A DNA stretch of 64,000 bases from Undibacterium cyanobacteriorum (GTDB taxonomy: Bacteria; Pseudomonadota; Gammaproteobacteria; Burkholderiales; Burkholderiaceae_D), in the NCBI RefSeq assembly GCF_031326225.1, contig NZ_CP133720.1, positions 2,542,001 to 2,606,000 of the forward strand, read 5' to 3'. Under the pieces are notes generated by a model. That model saw only the letters and a program-made list of their open reading frames with translations, was not told where the DNA came from and searched no databases. Every line of letters starts with the position of its first letter. The first letter of the stretch is position 1. A program made the position numbers and the translations under genes. Positions 18,115 to 25,058 of this stretch are shown piece after piece.

Positions 18115-18684
18115 ATGCTATCTAAACTATTTCGTCGCGGTGCACTAAGCATATGCCTCGCTGGCTGTCTGAGTTCTGTGGCCGCAGCACATGACTTGGA
18201 AGCCAATCGAGTGAGCGTCGTCTTGCGCGACAACATTCATTTGAGCTTACAGTTTAGAATCGATTACTTCAATTTCTTGCGCCAAGCATACGCACCGACG
18301 GCTAATGAGAAACAAGCGCTGCTAGAACTGGCATCGCTATCCGACCAAGCATTCGATGTGCTCTACCAACAATCTCAGAAACTCTTTATCGAGCAAACGA
18401 TATTGAATGCTGGTGCTGATACTCCACTGCAGCTGAGTCATTGGCGATGGCCCAAAGTCTCGCACATTCAACAATCAATTCGAAAGTTGAGCGCGCAGAT
18501 GATCGTTTCTCCTCAAGAGCATATTCACTATGACTTTGTGGAGGTGCAAGCGGATGCGATCGCCATGAAAGAAGTGAATCAATGCCGCCTGAAGCTACCG
18601 TCCTCACTTGGCAATGTGCTCGTGATTCACTATCGCGCTCAGCAGCAATGGAATGAACAAAAAGAGACTGAGATGCGCTTTTAG
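18115..18684 (+). CDS. Small exported protein of unknown function
   Basis: 189 residues from ATG 18115; an in-frame ATG or non-ATG start six codons upstream would overlap the previous gene and spoil the signal peptide. The start MLSKLFRRGALSICLAGC leads into a typical signal sequence that probably ends near VAAAHD. The mature part is mostly soluble, with many Gln and His, and I do not recognise the family. It begins 8 bases after the YHYH lipoprotein gene on the same strand, so it is likely co-expressed and may act with it in the periplasm. Confidence 0.75.
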   Translation: MLSKLFRRGALSICLAGCLSSVAAAHDLEANRVSVVLRDNIHLSLQFRIDYFNFLRQAYAPTANEKQALLELASLSDQAFDVLYQQSQKLFIEQTILNAGADTPLQLSHWRWPKVSHIQQSIRKLSAQMIVSPQEHIHYDFVEVQADAIAMKEVNQCRLKLPSSLGNVLVIHYRAQQQWNEQKETEMRF

Positions 18685-18737
18685 ACTCTTATATTATTTT
18701 TTACCTCTAGTGGAAATATAGACTTCAAGAACAAGCA

Positions 18738-18775
18738 ATAAAAAACCCGAAGCATGCTTCGGGTTCTTTATTTTT
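18738..18775. terminator. Bidirectional terminator between the lipoprotein cluster and pit
   Basis: A perfect 22-base palindrome at 18744-18765 (arms AACCCGAAGCA and TGCTTCGGGTT) is flanked by A-rich DNA on the left and T-rich DNA (CTTTATTTTT) on the right. It lies between two convergent genes and could end transcription from both sides. Confidence 0.85.
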
Positions 18776-18791
18776 CGAACTAAAGGCAGTC

Positions 18792-19793
18792 TTACATAAT
18801 CTTTGTACCGATCCACCACCCAATTGCTGCAACAAAGGCAGAAGCAGGAATCGTTAAGATCCAAGCCCACACAATATTGCCCGCAACACCCCAACGTACC
18901 GCAGACATCTTTTGTGCGGAACCAACACCGACGATCGCGCCAGTGATTGTGTGGGTTGTCGAAACTGGGATACCCGACAAATTGGCGAACAACAAAGTCA
19001 ATGCACCAGCACCTTCCGCACAGAAACCTCCAACTGGTTTCAGCTTCGTGATCTTCTGGCCCATCGTTTTCACAATACGCCAACCTCCGAACAAGGTACC
19101 AAAACCAATTGCAGCATAGCAGGAATAAACAACCCACATTGGCGGTAGAGCATCAGTACTTGCCGAATGTCCCGTCGCAATCAGCAACATCCAAATGATC
19201 GCCATCGTCTTTTGTGCATCATTGCCACCATGACCAAGACTGAAAGCAGAGGCCGACACGAGTTGTAAACGGCGGAACCACTTGTCAACTTTCATTGGTG
19301 TCGATTTCACGAAGATCCACGACACTAGAAGCATTAAAAGTGACCCAAGCAAAAATCCAATCAAAGGTGACAAGACAATAAAGGTGATGATTTTATATAA
19401 ACCTGTAGCAATCAATGCACCGGTTCCTTCCTTCGCCACAGCAGCACCAATCAATCCACCGATCAGTGCGTGTGATGAGGACGATGGAATACCGAAATAC
19501 CATGTCACCAAGTTCCAAAAAATGGCTCCGATTAAGGCCCCAAAAACCACATAATGATCAATCACAGTAGGGTCAATGGTTCCCTTACCGATCGTCTTTG
19601 CGACCGATAGATTGAACACAAAGAAAGCAAGCATATTAAAGATTGCTGCTAAAGCCACTGCTTGACCTGGTCGCAACACACCCGTTGAGACAATGGTCGC
19701 AATCGCATTCGCGGCGTCATGAAACCCATTCATGAAGTCAAATGCTAACGCCAGAGCCACCAACAGAATGATGACGTACAGACTAGTTTCCAT
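18792..19793 (-). CDS. PiT-family inorganic phosphate transporter
   Basis: 333 residues, almost all hydrophobic, with about nine to ten TM segments. The PiT signature NGFHDAANAIATIVSTG is near the N-terminus, and a second copy of the fold contains SLGHGGNDAQKTMAII and SGIPVSTTHTITGAIVG. It imports phosphate, probably as a metal-phosphate complex with protons. The short single-domain form is typical of PiT proteins that pair with a DUF47 protein, whose gene lies just upstream. The two are probably one operon. It converges on the lipoprotein cluster. Confidence 0.93.
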   Translation of the reverse strand: METSLYVIILLVALALAFDFMNGFHDAANAIATIVSTGVLRPGQAVALAAIFNMLAFFVFNLSVAKTIGKGTIDPTVIDHYVVFGALIGAIFWNLVTWYFGIPSSSSHALIGGLIGAAVAKEGTGALIATGLYKIITFIVLSPLIGFLLGSLLMLLVSWIFVKSTPMKVDKWFRRLQLVSASAFSLGHGGNDAQKTMAIIWMLLIATGHSASTDALPPMWVVYSCYAAIGFGTLFGGWRIVKTMGQKITKLKPVGGFCAEGAGALTLLFANLSGIPVSTTHTITGAIVGVGSAQKMSAVRWGVAGNIVWAWILTIPASAFVAAIGWWIGTKIM

Positions 19794-19860
19794 AATAAAT
19801 TCTCTCGAAAATTTGCGTTACTCGCAAACAAAAGTGAAGAAGAAAAACAATGATTGCGCC

Positions 19861-20487
19861 TTAGGCGTTTTCAACCACGATACCTTCGATAATGTTTGCA
19901 ACGTCTTCGCAACGGTCAGTTACCGTCTCGAGAATTTCGTAAATGGCCTTTAACTTAATCAGATTACGTACATCAGGCTCGTCGCGGAACAACTTGGACA
20001 TTGCCGCACGCATCACGTGATCAGCATCAGACTCCAATCGATCAATTTCTTCACAAATCGACAGAATTTGACGTGAATTATCCATGTTCGATAACAAAGC
20101 GACGGCTGCTTTGACTTTCTCAGCACAAGCTAAGCAAAGTTCTGCCAGACGCTTAGCTTCTTGAGTCACTTCGCGAATGTCGTACAAAGAAATTGTCTGT
20201 GCCGCATCTTCGAGTAAATCGAGAATATCGTCCATCTTCGTGATCAATTGATGAATATCGTCACGATCGAGAGGAGTAATAAAAGTTTTATGCAAAAGGT
20301 CGATAGCGCTGTAGGTAACTGCATCCGCCTGTTTCTCAACGCTCTCAATCGCGTGCACACGAATTTCCAAGTCGTCGAAATTGGTCATCAATGCGACCAT
20401 CTCTTTAGAACCTTTGACGCACAATTCGGCGTGTTGGTTGAAGAGATCAAAAAATTTACCCTCAGTGGGCATTAATCGTCCGAACAT
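19861..20487 (-). CDS. DUF47 (PhoU-like) protein, partner of the PiT transporter
   Basis: 208 residues, all helical, with the PhoU-like pattern of DUF47/TIGR00153 proteins: FFDLFNQHAELCVKGSKEM, EKQADAVTYSAIDLLHKTFITPLDRDDIHQL and the ending YEILETVTDRCEDVANIIEGIVV. Such proteins are encoded next to PiT transporters and are thought to regulate them. It starts at ATG 20487 after AGGGAAATAAAC and is followed by the transporter 67 bases on, which supports an operon. Confidence 0.92.
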   Translation of the reverse strand: MFGRLMPTEGKFFDLFNQHAELCVKGSKEMVALMTNFDDLEIRVHAIESVEKQADAVTYSAIDLLHKTFITPLDRDDIHQLITKMDDILDLLEDAAQTISLYDIREVTQEAKRLAELCLACAEKVKAAVALLSNMDNSRQILSICEEIDRLESDADHVMRAAMSKLFRDEPDVRNLIKLKAIYEILETVTDRCEDVANIIEGIVVENA

Positions 20488-20586
20488 GTTTATTTCCCTG
20501 AATTAGAAATTATTTTAATTTGCCTCGGCCATTCGCATGGCAACGCGGCGCATCTGACTTAGTGGTAAAACAAAACTACAAAAAAA

Positions 20587-21987
20587 CTATTCGTTGTCGC
20601 CGTAAATACTCAAGGAGCCAACGTAATTATCAAACTTAGTGTATTCGCCCAAGAAGGCTAAACGCACACTACCAATCGGGCCGTTACGCTGCTTACCGAT
20701 TATGATTTCCGCAGTGCCTTTATCAGGCGAATCAGGGTTATAGACCTGATCACGATAAATGAACAAGATTACGTCAGCATCCTGCTCAATCGCACCAGAT
20801 TCACGCAAATCGGACATAACCGGGCGCTTGTTAGGGCGCTGCTCCAAAGAACGGTTCAGCTGCGACAAACCAATCACAGGGCAGCCCAATTCCTTAGCCA
20901 AGCCTTTCATGCTTCGCGAAATCTCAGAAATCTCAGTCGCACGATTTTCACCGCCGCCCGAATTACCCGCCATCAGCTGCAAGTAGTCAATAATGATCAA
21001 ACCTAACTTGCCGCATTGACGAGACAAACGACGCGCACGCGCGCGCAATTCGATCGAACTCAAAGCGGGAGTTTCATCGATATAAAACTGCGCCTCGTTC
21101 ATCTTTTGAATGGCGTAGGTCAAACGTGGCCAATCTTCGTCTATCAAACGACCTGTACGCAAACGATGTTGGTCAAGACGTCCGACCGAGCCAAGCATAC
21201 GCATCGCTAACTGTGCCCCCCCCATCTCCATCGAAAACACAGCAACCGGTAGTCCGCTATCAATCGCGACGTTTTCACCAATATTGATGGAGAACGCGGT
21301 CTTACCCATGGAGGGACGACCCGCCACAATAATCAAGTCACCTGGCTGCAAACCAGAAGTCATGCGGTCCAAATCAACGAAGCCGGTCGGCACACCGGTG
21401 ATATCACTGGTCTGATCGCGGTTATACAGTTCATCGATACGTTCAACCACTTGCGTCAACAAAGGTTGAATCGCTTGGAAACCTTGTGCGCCACGCGCAC
21501 CTTCTTCAGCGATCGCGAAAATTTTCGCCTCCGCTGCATCAAGCAATTGCTTCACTTCCTTGCCTTGCGGATTTAGGGCGTCGCTGGCAATTTCATCTGC
21601 CACCGTAATCAACTTTCGCAAGATCCCACGATCGCGCACAATTTCAGCATAACGGCGAATATTCGCAGCTGATGGTGTGTTTTGCGCGAGAGCATTGAGG
21701 TAAGTGAGGCCACCGGCATCATCTGCTTTACCAGCGGCATTCAGATAGTCATACACGGTGATCACGTCGGCCGGACGTGAGGAGTTGATCAGCTTAACGA
21801 TGGCTTGAAAAATCAAGCGGTGATCGAAGCGATAAAAATCATCTTCGCGTATGAAGTCTGCAATACGATCCCACGCCGCATTATCGAGCATCAAACCACC
21901 GAGAACTGACTGCTCAGCTTCGATAGAATGCGGGGGAACGCGGAGTGAATCTAACTGAGGATCTGAGGATGGTTTCATGGTGCGCAT
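20587..21987 (-). CDS. dnaB: Replicative DNA helicase DnaB
   Basis: 466 residues: an N-terminal helical domain (PPHSIEAEQSVLGGLMLDN) and a C-terminal RecA-like ATPase with Walker A GRPSMGKTAF, Walker B region LIIIDYLQLM and RxxRE-type segments. It unwinds DNA ahead of the replication fork as a hexamer. Start at 21987 (MRTMKPSSD) or 21978 (MKPSSD) cannot be decided; the second is equally good. It follows the rplI group on the same strand but a strong terminator lies between them, so it is a separate unit. Confidence 0.97.
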   Translation of the reverse strand: MRTMKPSSDPQLDSLRVPPHSIEAEQSVLGGLMLDNAAWDRIADFIREDDFYRFDHRLIFQAIVKLINSSRPADVITVYDYLNAAGKADDAGGLTYLNALAQNTPSAANIRRYAEIVRDRGILRKLITVADEIASDALNPQGKEVKQLLDAAEAKIFAIAEEGARGAQGFQAIQPLLTQVVERIDELYNRDQTSDITGVPTGFVDLDRMTSGLQPGDLIIVAGRPSMGKTAFSINIGENVAIDSGLPVAVFSMEMGGAQLAMRMLGSVGRLDQHRLRTGRLIDEDWPRLTYAIQKMNEAQFYIDETPALSSIELRARARRLSRQCGKLGLIIIDYLQLMAGNSGGGENRATEISEISRSMKGLAKELGCPVIGLSQLNRSLEQRPNKRPVMSDLRESGAIEQDADVILFIYRDQVYNPDSPDKGTAEIIIGKQRNGPIGSVRLAFLGEYTKFDNYVGSLSIYGDNE

Positions 21988-22107
21988 TATACCTTTTTAT
22001 TCGCTCGCAACGGCAATCGCCGTATCACAAACGACGCAGTAAAACGTATTTCCTGACAGCCTAGATAATCGATAAACAAATTATTTTATTAACATCATCT
22101 CTGACGT

Positions 22108-22138
22108 AAAAAAAGCCGGGAAGCCCCGGCTTTTTCGT
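22108..22138 (-). terminator. Terminator after rplI
   Basis: An 11-base-pair stem (AAAAAGCCGGG at 22110-22120, CCCGGCTTTTT at 22125-22135) with the loop AAGC, directly after the rplI stop codon on the minus strand. It ends the rpsF-priB-rpsR-rplI transcript. Confidence 0.9.
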
Positions 22139-22157
22139 CGATTCTTTGAGAACCGAA

Positions 22158-22610
22158 TTACGCTTGTTCGCCCAATACTGCAACGACGATTTCAACAACA
22201 ACGTCAGTGTGCAAAGCAACAGAAACTGGGTGATCGCCAACTGCCTTCAATGGGCCTTGTGGCAAACGAACTTGAGCTTTCTCTACAGCGAAACCTTGTT
22301 TTGTCAAAGCTTCAGCGATGTCGAAGTTTGTAACAGAACCAAACAAACGACCATCAACACCAGCTTTTTGAGAAATTTGAACTGTCAAACCGTTCAATTT
22401 TTCGCCTTGAGCTTGTGCTGCAGCCAATTTCTCAGCAGCTGCTTTTTCCAGCTCTGCGCGCTTCGCTTCGAATTCAGCGATCGCTGCAGCAGTTGCACGA
22501 CGTGCGATACGTTGTGGGATCAAGAAGTTACGTGCGTAACCATCTTTAACACGAACTACGTCGCCCAAATTGCCGAGATTAACGACTTTATCCATCAAAA
22601 TAACTTGCAT
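22158..22610 (-). CDS. rplI: 50S ribosomal protein L9
   Basis: 150 residues with the L9 signature MQVILMDKVVNLGNLGDVV and GYARNFLIPQRIA, the long connecting helix rich in Ala/Glu/Lys, and the C-terminal domain ending VALHTDVVVEIVVAVLG. It binds 23S rRNA at the base of the L1 stalk. It is last in the rpsF-priB-rpsR-rplI operon, 26 bases after rpsR. Confidence 0.97.
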   Translation of the reverse strand: MQVILMDKVVNLGNLGDVVRVKDGYARNFLIPQRIARRATAAAIAEFEAKRAELEKAAAEKLAAAQAQGEKLNGLTVQISQKAGVDGRLFGSVTNFDIAEALTKQGFAVEKAQVRLPQGPLKAVGDHPVSVALHTDVVVEIVVAVLGEQA

Positions 22611-22636
22611 GTTTTTCTCCTAAATTCCGTCGTCAA

Positions 22637-22921
22637 TTACGCTGTGTGCAAATCAGTGTAAGGCAACAACGCTAAGTAGCGTGCGCGCTTAACAGCTGTA
22701 TCAACTTGACGCTGATACAAAGCCTTAGTACCAGTCAAACGTGCAGGCATAATTTTGCCGTTTTCTTGGATGAAGTCTTTCAATGTGTCGATATCTTTGT
22801 AATCAACTGCAGCTACGTGACCTGCAGAGAAACGGCAGAATTTTTTACGCTTGAACAAAGGATTTTGTTGCTGACGCTTTTGTTTCAATTTGCTTTTATC
22901 AAATTTTTTACCGAATGCCAT
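22637..22921 (-). CDS. rpsR: 30S ribosomal protein S18
   Basis: 94 residues, basic, with the S18 core NPLFKRKKFCRFSAGHVAAVDYKD and PARLTGTKALYQRQVDTAVKRARYLALLPY broken here by normal family features. It binds 16S rRNA as a dimer with S6, encoded two genes upstream. The N-terminal extension (MAFGKKFDKSKLKQKRQQQ) is normal for betaproteobacteria. Confidence 0.96.
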   Translation of the reverse strand: MAFGKKFDKSKLKQKRQQQNPLFKRKKFCRFSAGHVAAVDYKDIDTLKDFIQENGKIMPARLTGTKALYQRQVDTAVKRARYLALLPYTDLHTA

Positions 22922-22930
22922 GGTTGGCTC

Positions 22931-23245
22931 CTAATCTAGTAAATGCGTTTCGTTTTTCAGCGCTTCGATGTGCGTCACATGAAAAACGATACTTTTGCTG
23001 TTGCGGTTCTTTCGTGCAAGAAAACCTTTGAACTCTCTAAACTCACCGAGCTCGATCTCTAACATTTGGCTAGAGATTTCACCTGCTGCTATCGCGTTTA
23101 TTTCAAACTCAACGAGACGCTCAGCGCCGGCATGCATCTGCTTCGAATCATGTTTTAACGACACTGTCGCGATTGGAATTCCCGCTGGCGTATATCGCAA
23201 TACGGATTTTTCGATGAGTTGCGCAACGACTGTTAGCTGATTCAC
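22931..23245 (-). CDS. priB: Primosomal replication protein N (PriB)
   Basis: 104 residues with a single OB fold, starting MNQLTVVAQLIEKSVLRYTP and containing GIPIATVSLKH and EFEINAIAAGEI. PriB binds single-stranded DNA and helps restart replication with PriA. The position between rpsF and rpsR is the classic one, with 9 bases before rpsR. Length and strand fit the operon. Confidence 0.93.
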   Translation of the reverse strand: MNQLTVVAQLIEKSVLRYTPAGIPIATVSLKHDSKQMHAGAERLVEFEINAIAAGEISSQMLEIELGEFREFKGFLARKNRNSKSIVFHVTHIEALKNETHLLD

Positions 23246-23292
23246 GTGTCCGAGATAATTCTTGGTACTTACACTCTCTAAGTTAAAAATGC

Positions 23293-23661
23293 TTAAGCTG
23301 CAGGAGCTTCAACACGTTGTGCCTTAGCAGAATCTTCCTTCTGCACAGACTTCATCATTGGAGAAGGTGCTGTTTCAGCTTTCTTCATTTTTACTGTCAA
23401 GTGACGCAACACGGCATCATTGAATTTGAATGCTGTTTCCAACTCGAGCAAAGTTTCCGCGTCGCACTCGATGTTCATGCAAACATAGTGTGCTTTCGCC
23501 AATTTTTGGATCATGTATGCCAATTGGCGACGACCCCAGTCTTCAACGCGGTGGATCTGACCACCACGGGAAGTCACTGTAGTTTTGTAACGCTCGATCA
23601 TTGCTGGCACTTGCTCGCTTTGATCGGGATGTACGATAAATACGATTTCATAATGACGCAT
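23293..23661 (-). CDS. rpsF: 30S ribosomal protein S6
   Basis: 122 residues, with the S6 signature MRHYEIVFIVHPDQSEQVP, GGQIHRVEDWGRRQLAYMIQK and the RHLTVKMKKAE end. A flexible Ala/Glu/Lys C-terminal tail follows. It binds 16S rRNA with S18. First gene of the operon; AAGGAG precedes the ATG. A promoter and a hairpin leader lie upstream (23689-23761). Confidence 0.97.
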   Translation of the reverse strand: MRHYEIVFIVHPDQSEQVPAMIERYKTTVTSRGGQIHRVEDWGRRQLAYMIQKLAKAHYVCMNIECDAETLLELETAFKFNDAVLRHLTVKMKKAETAPSPMMKSVQKEDSAKAQRVEAPAA

Positions 23662-23688
23662 AATTTCTCCTTGTGGACAAAATTAAAG

Positions 23689-23716
23689 CCTGCCTCGGCG
23701 TCAAGACGAGTGCAGG
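23689..23716 (-). promoter_or_regulatory. Candidate S6:S18 autoregulatory leader hairpin
   Basis: In the rpsF mRNA leader, CCTGC-A-CTCG pairs with CGAG-GCAGG around a 9-base loop, and a CCG lies at the loop/stem junction. A CCG next to a hairpin is the known recognition feature for the S6:S18 complex in rpsF leaders of many bacteria. The match is by eye. Confidence 0.45.
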
Positions 23717-23732
23717 AAGAGGAAAGCCCGCT

Positions 23733-23761
23733 ATCATAATTGATTTCTCCCAAACAATCAA
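23733..23761 (-). promoter_or_regulatory. Sigma-70 promoter of rpsF operon
   Basis: On the minus strand, TTGATT (23756-23761) and TATGAT (23733-23738) are separated by 17 bases, a good sigma-70 pair. The start of transcription would be near 23726, which puts the leader hairpin at 23689-23716 inside the 5' UTR. Confidence 0.7.
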
Positions 23762-23946
23762 CAACTTATCTGCGAAAGCTCCTGATACGGCCTGTCGATG
23801 CATGATTGATGAGCACTCGCCGCTATTCACAAAAGCGAATCATTAGCGAAACGGCTTGGCTTTTTAGATCCGGAAAGCAACGTTTAAGACTTTTTTGGCA
23901 AAAGTACGGCACAAAGTAGCAAATAATGCTTGCAATCGAGCCCATA
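23762..23946. other. Gap between rpsF promoter and lexA operator
   Basis: About 185 bases between divergent units with no gene and no structure that I can support. A short minus-strand frame here begins with no ribosome site. Confidence 0.5.
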
Positions 23947-23979
23947 CTGTACAAAAATACAGACTGCTTTTATATACAG
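23947..23979 (+). promoter_or_regulatory. Tandem LexA boxes over the lexA promoter
   Basis: Box 1, CTGT-N8-ACAG (23947-23962), is a perfect LexA operator. Box 2, CTGC-N8-ACAG (23964-23979), has one change. They overlap a fair promoter: -35 TGTACA (23948-23953), 17-base spacer, -10 TATATA (23971-23976). LexA bound here would block its own gene, the usual SOS feedback. Confidence 0.88.
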
Positions 23980-24112
23980 CCTTATCAAGCATTAACTATT
24001 TTTTTAATTTGAGCACCGAAGTCCTGGTTTCAAATATGAAATGTGTCAATTGCCTTCAACCTCCGCGAGATTGATAAGGTATTTTTAGCCACCCAAAGTT
24101 TCGATAGCAATC

Positions 24113-24775
24113 ATGCTTAAATTAACCGCCCGCCAAGAACAAATTCTCACGCTGATTAAAGATGCCATCCAAAATACTGGCTTCCCTCCGACTCGCGCTG
24201 AAATTGCTAATGAACTAGGTTTTCGCTCCACTAATGCGGCCGAAGAGCATTTGCAAGCATTGGCACGCAAGGGAGTGATTGAAATCTCGGCTGGCACTTC
24301 GCGCGGAATTCGACTGAAGGAATCAAGCCTCAATACAAACCCCAGCCACACTGCGAACGCTCAAATGGCACTCCCCCACCCCGCTCTCATGCAACTGAGT
24401 TTGCCTTTAGTGGGACGCGTCGCTGCAGGCTCACCTATTTTGGCAACAGAGCACGTGGAAGCGACCTATAACGTCGATCCATCGTTATTTTCAGCCAAAC
24501 CGGATTTTTTATTGAAGGTGCGCGGATTATCAATGCGCGATGTGGGCATTATGGATGGCGACCTGCTCGCAGTGAAAAAAACCGATTCCGCAAGAAATGG
24601 GCAAATTGTCGTCGCAAGAATCGGTGAAGAGGTAACGGTAAAACGCTACATGCGCACTTCAAACGGTATTGAATTGCTCCCTGAGAACCCTGACTTTAAA
24701 CCAATCATTGTCAATGAAAGTGAGTCAGAGTTCGCACTAGAAGGTCTTGCTGTAGGACTACTGCGATCTTGGTGA
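24113..24775 (+). CDS. lexA: SOS repressor LexA
   Basis: 220 residues. The N-terminal winged-helix domain (about 1-68) holds LTARQEQILTLI and FPPTRAEIANELGF. The C-terminal S24 peptidase domain has the cleavage site Ala105-Gly106, catalytic Ser140 (RGLSM) and Lys177 (TVKRY). LexA represses DNA-damage genes until RecA filaments trigger self-cleavage. The linker (about 70-95) is somewhat longer than in E. coli, as in other betaproteobacteria. Two LexA boxes lie 134 bases upstream of the ATG. Confidence 0.97.
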   Translation: MLKLTARQEQILTLIKDAIQNTGFPPTRAEIANELGFRSTNAAEEHLQALARKGVIEISAGTSRGIRLKESSLNTNPSHTANAQMALPHPALMQLSLPLVGRVAAGSPILATEHVEATYNVDPSLFSAKPDFLLKVRGLSMRDVGIMDGDLLAVKKTDSARNGQIVVARIGEEVTVKRYMRTSNGIELLPENPDFKPIIVNESESEFALEGLAVGLLRSW

Positions 24776-24936
24776 GAATAAGCGGCGACTAAAATCTCAA
24801 TTAAAAGGCAGCGGCCTGAATTTAGATTACGCCAACGCTCCAACTGAGATGATCGGCTAACGCTCCTTCAAACATCATCGCAACTAAGCACTTCCAAGAT
24901 CCACAGAACTACCTCTTCATCAATGCGCATCAAAAC

Positions 24937-24988
24937 AAAAATCCCAAATTTAGCAATGAATCTAGCTGCTAAATTCGGGATTTTTTCG
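24937..24988. terminator. Terminator between convergent lexA and lon
   Basis: AAATCCCAAATTTAGCA pairs with TGCTAAATTCGGGATTT with one mismatch around an 11-base loop, followed by a T-run on the plus strand and A-run on the left side. It could serve both lexA and lon. The rest of the 24776-25058 gap shows no gene. Confidence 0.8.
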
Positions 24989-25058
24989 ATTTAAGTCACA
25001 AGGCGATGAGAGCCAAACTTATTGCTCTCCTCAAGCTGCACACTGTTTTTAGATACGA

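Noticed and set aside
22146..22661. A 171-residue plus-strand frame over rplI and rpsR
   Set aside because: Antisense shadow of two certain ribosomal protein genes; Cys- and Ser-rich, no family.
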